DNA of 64,000 nt, taken from positions 248,001 to 312,000 of the forward strand of contig JACPFU010000023.1 in assembly GCA_016182785.1 (NCBI GenBank), read 5' to 3'. This document shows positions 63,090 to 64,000 of the stretch, in pieces (within the stretch, counting starts at the first letter, position 1; the number at the start of each line of letters is the position of its first letter). Below the pieces are notes generated by a model that did not search any database, was not told the DNA's origin, and saw only the letters and a program-made list of their open reading frames with translations. The DNA is from Lysobacterales bacterium (lineage in GTDB: Bacteria; Pseudomonadota; Gammaproteobacteria; Xanthomonadales; Ahniellaceae). The position numbers and the translations under genes were made by a program.

Positions 63090-63827
63090 TCAGTGAATCT
63101 TGGTCTTGATGTGAGAGAGCATCGTGCGAAACCGATTCATTATCGAAGGTGCCGCAGCAGGCAGGTGCAGGAAGGCACCGGTCTTTCGCACATGCGTCTG
63201 GTCCGCTCCAGCGATCGACATTTCAATGCCCATTTCGGGAATGTCGGCCGAATCAATCAGCCAGAGGCGTAACGTTCCAAATCCGTCCAGGTCTTCGTCA
63301 TGTACCTGGAATTGATCGACGGAAAAGGCGGCGCCCGATACGGCTTCTTCGGTCGCGAGTACATACTCGCGCCGATCAACACTGTTCTTCATCATCCGGT
63401 GGACGAGGATCACAGGTTCGCCGGCGAGTTCCTCGAATTGGCGGACCTGCTTGATCACGATGTCGCCAACGTGTACGAACGCCTTGAGCTTGAGATCGGC
63501 GATGTTGCTGCAAGCATCGCAATCGCAATGGCTGCGCTCCGAACGAAGCCGCACAAGCCGCTCATGGAACGCGGGGAAGAAGTCGCGGACTTGGGCGAAG
63601 ACATCGCGCGCTGCTTCGGTGTTGCCAAGTTCCGCTTCGCGAAACAACAGTGCGGCGTCACCTTCAAGCTTGTTCAACACCATCGGGTGACGCGCTCGAT
63701 CGAGCACGGCGTTGATCAGGTCGGTGATGACCTGTTCGGCATGCGCGAGCGTCAGCGTGCGCTCGGTGATGAAACGTGTGTAGCCGCTGATGTCGACGAC
63801 CACCAGAAAAGCACGACTGGGTCGCAT
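63090..63827 (-). CDS. DUF2652 cyclase-like protein
   Basis: Protein of 245 residues with the class III nucleotide cyclase-like start 'LVVVDISGYTRFITE'. The features of DUF2652 follow: 'VLNKLEGDAALLFRE', a Cys-rich segment 'HCDCDACSNI', then 'AFVHVGDIVI' and 'PVILVHRMMKNSV'. Members resemble adenylate/guanylate cyclases but catalytic activity has not been established. It is not GC-rich compared with the rest, and probably arrived with the breakpoint at 63.0 kb. The gene is followed (to its left) by 86 bp before the broken ABC operon. Confidence 0.8.
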   Translation of the reverse strand: MRPSRAFLVVVDISGYTRFITERTLTLAHAEQVITDLINAVLDRARHPMVLNKLEGDAALLFREAELGNTEAARDVFAQVRDFFPAFHERLVRLRSERSHCDCDACSNIADLKLKAFVHVGDIVIKQVRQFEELAGEPVILVHRMMKNSVDRREYVLATEEAVSGAAFSVDQFQVHDEDLDGFGTLRLWLIDSADIPEMGIEMSIAGADQTHVRKTGAFLHLPAAAPSIMNRFRTMLSHIKTKIH

Positions 63828-63867
63828 AGTCTGAAAGCTCCATCAAGTCGTTTGAGGCGTAAACATG

Positions 63868-64000
63868 TCAGGCAGCCGATGTCGTCATTGTTGCGCATTC
63901 GGCGAGCCAGGCTTTCAAATCGCCACGACGGTCTGCTGCCGTCAATTCATCGAAGCCGCCTATGTGCCGTTCGCCAACGAAGATCTGCGGCACCGTGCGC
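63868..64000 (-). CDS. grx: Glutaredoxin, C-terminal part (gene continues beyond window)
   Basis: Partial frame of 44 codons at the right edge, ending at 63868. It encodes 'RTVPQIFVGERHIGGFDELT', the conserved cis-proline and GG.D segment of glutaredoxin 3 (GrxC-type), and ends with 'ECATMTTSAA'. The active CPYC part must lie to the right of the window. It is upstream of and on the same strand as the DUF2652 gene. Confidence 0.85.
   Translation of the reverse strand, partial: RTVPQIFVGERHIGGFDELTAADRRGDLKAWLAECATMTTSAA

Noticed and set aside
1-64000. tRNA or rRNA genes
   Set aside because: I looked for cloverleaf-type segments (TTC-loop and acceptor stems) and for rRNA-like conserved blocks and found none I could support; a covariance-model search would be needed to exclude them fully.

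Overview
The window looks like a chromosomal segment of a high-GC gammaproteobacterium of the Xanthomonadales/Lysobacterales type. The evidence is the combination of a class III PHA synthase (PhaE/PhaC), a FimX-like degenerate GGDEF/EAL protein, a DksA with a very long Lys/Ala/Pro-rich N-terminal extension, EF-P next to its lysyl-modifying radical enzyme EpmB, FolE2, and an ECF sigma / Ser-Thr kinase pair. I cannot assign a species. I saw no rRNA, tRNA, CRISPR array or intact insertion sequence.

Region 1 (1-23.5 kb) is mostly core genome: a partial DUF4139 gene, a palindromic REP-like pair, a secreted prolyl oligopeptidase, a polyhydroxyalkanoate block (phaE-phaC facing phaB, phaR and a second phaB), gluQ, htpX, fimX-like, epmB/efp, a tightly packed operon (deaminase, ubiG, gph, squalene/phytoene synthase-like, folE2), an M23 peptidase overlapping pyrC, yidD, dksA with promoter and terminator, sufE/cysS, and a glycine-zipper envelope protein.

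Region 2 (23.6-47.2 kb) is accessory and dominated by secreted proteins of unrelated architecture that share one feature: a short C-terminal tail of the form [L/I/V]F-x-[D/N/S/E]-[G/S]-F-[E/D], at or within about ten residues of the stop. Carriers are an M64-like metallopeptidase, a cupredoxin, a beta-helix protein, two tandemly duplicated 723-residue repeat proteins, a cohesin-like protein, a five-haem cytochrome c and a LamG-type protein. Another carrier is the amidase at 58.3-61.2 kb, and the metzincin at 55.1 kb ends in a diverged form. I regard this as the best candidate for an undescribed system, namely a C-terminal sorting or maturation signal. A large beta-propeller diguanylate cyclase and several gene remnants (a nucleotidyltransferase module, a DUF6498 3' end) lie between these genes.

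Region 3 (47.2-64 kb) holds an ECF sigma factor and a TPR Ser/Thr kinase separated by an OLD-like AAA ATPase/TOPRIM gene with its own promoter (a defence candidate). An NCS2-type permease follows, overlapping a flavin monooxygenase gene. That monooxygenase is broken: its N-terminal part ends at 54783 and a piece that looks like its C-terminus reappears near 58.1-58.3 kb. In between lie a metzincin protease translationally coupled to a small protein with an IPTL/exosortase-like membrane anchor. The window ends with a giant amidase, an ABC permease whose ATPase partner survives only as a 3' remnant, a DUF2652 cyclase-like protein and the end of a glutaredoxin gene. Composition is visibly less GC-rich around 41.0-42.0, 48.0-49.5, 54.8-58.0 and 63.0-64.0 kb, which fits transfer or insertion there.
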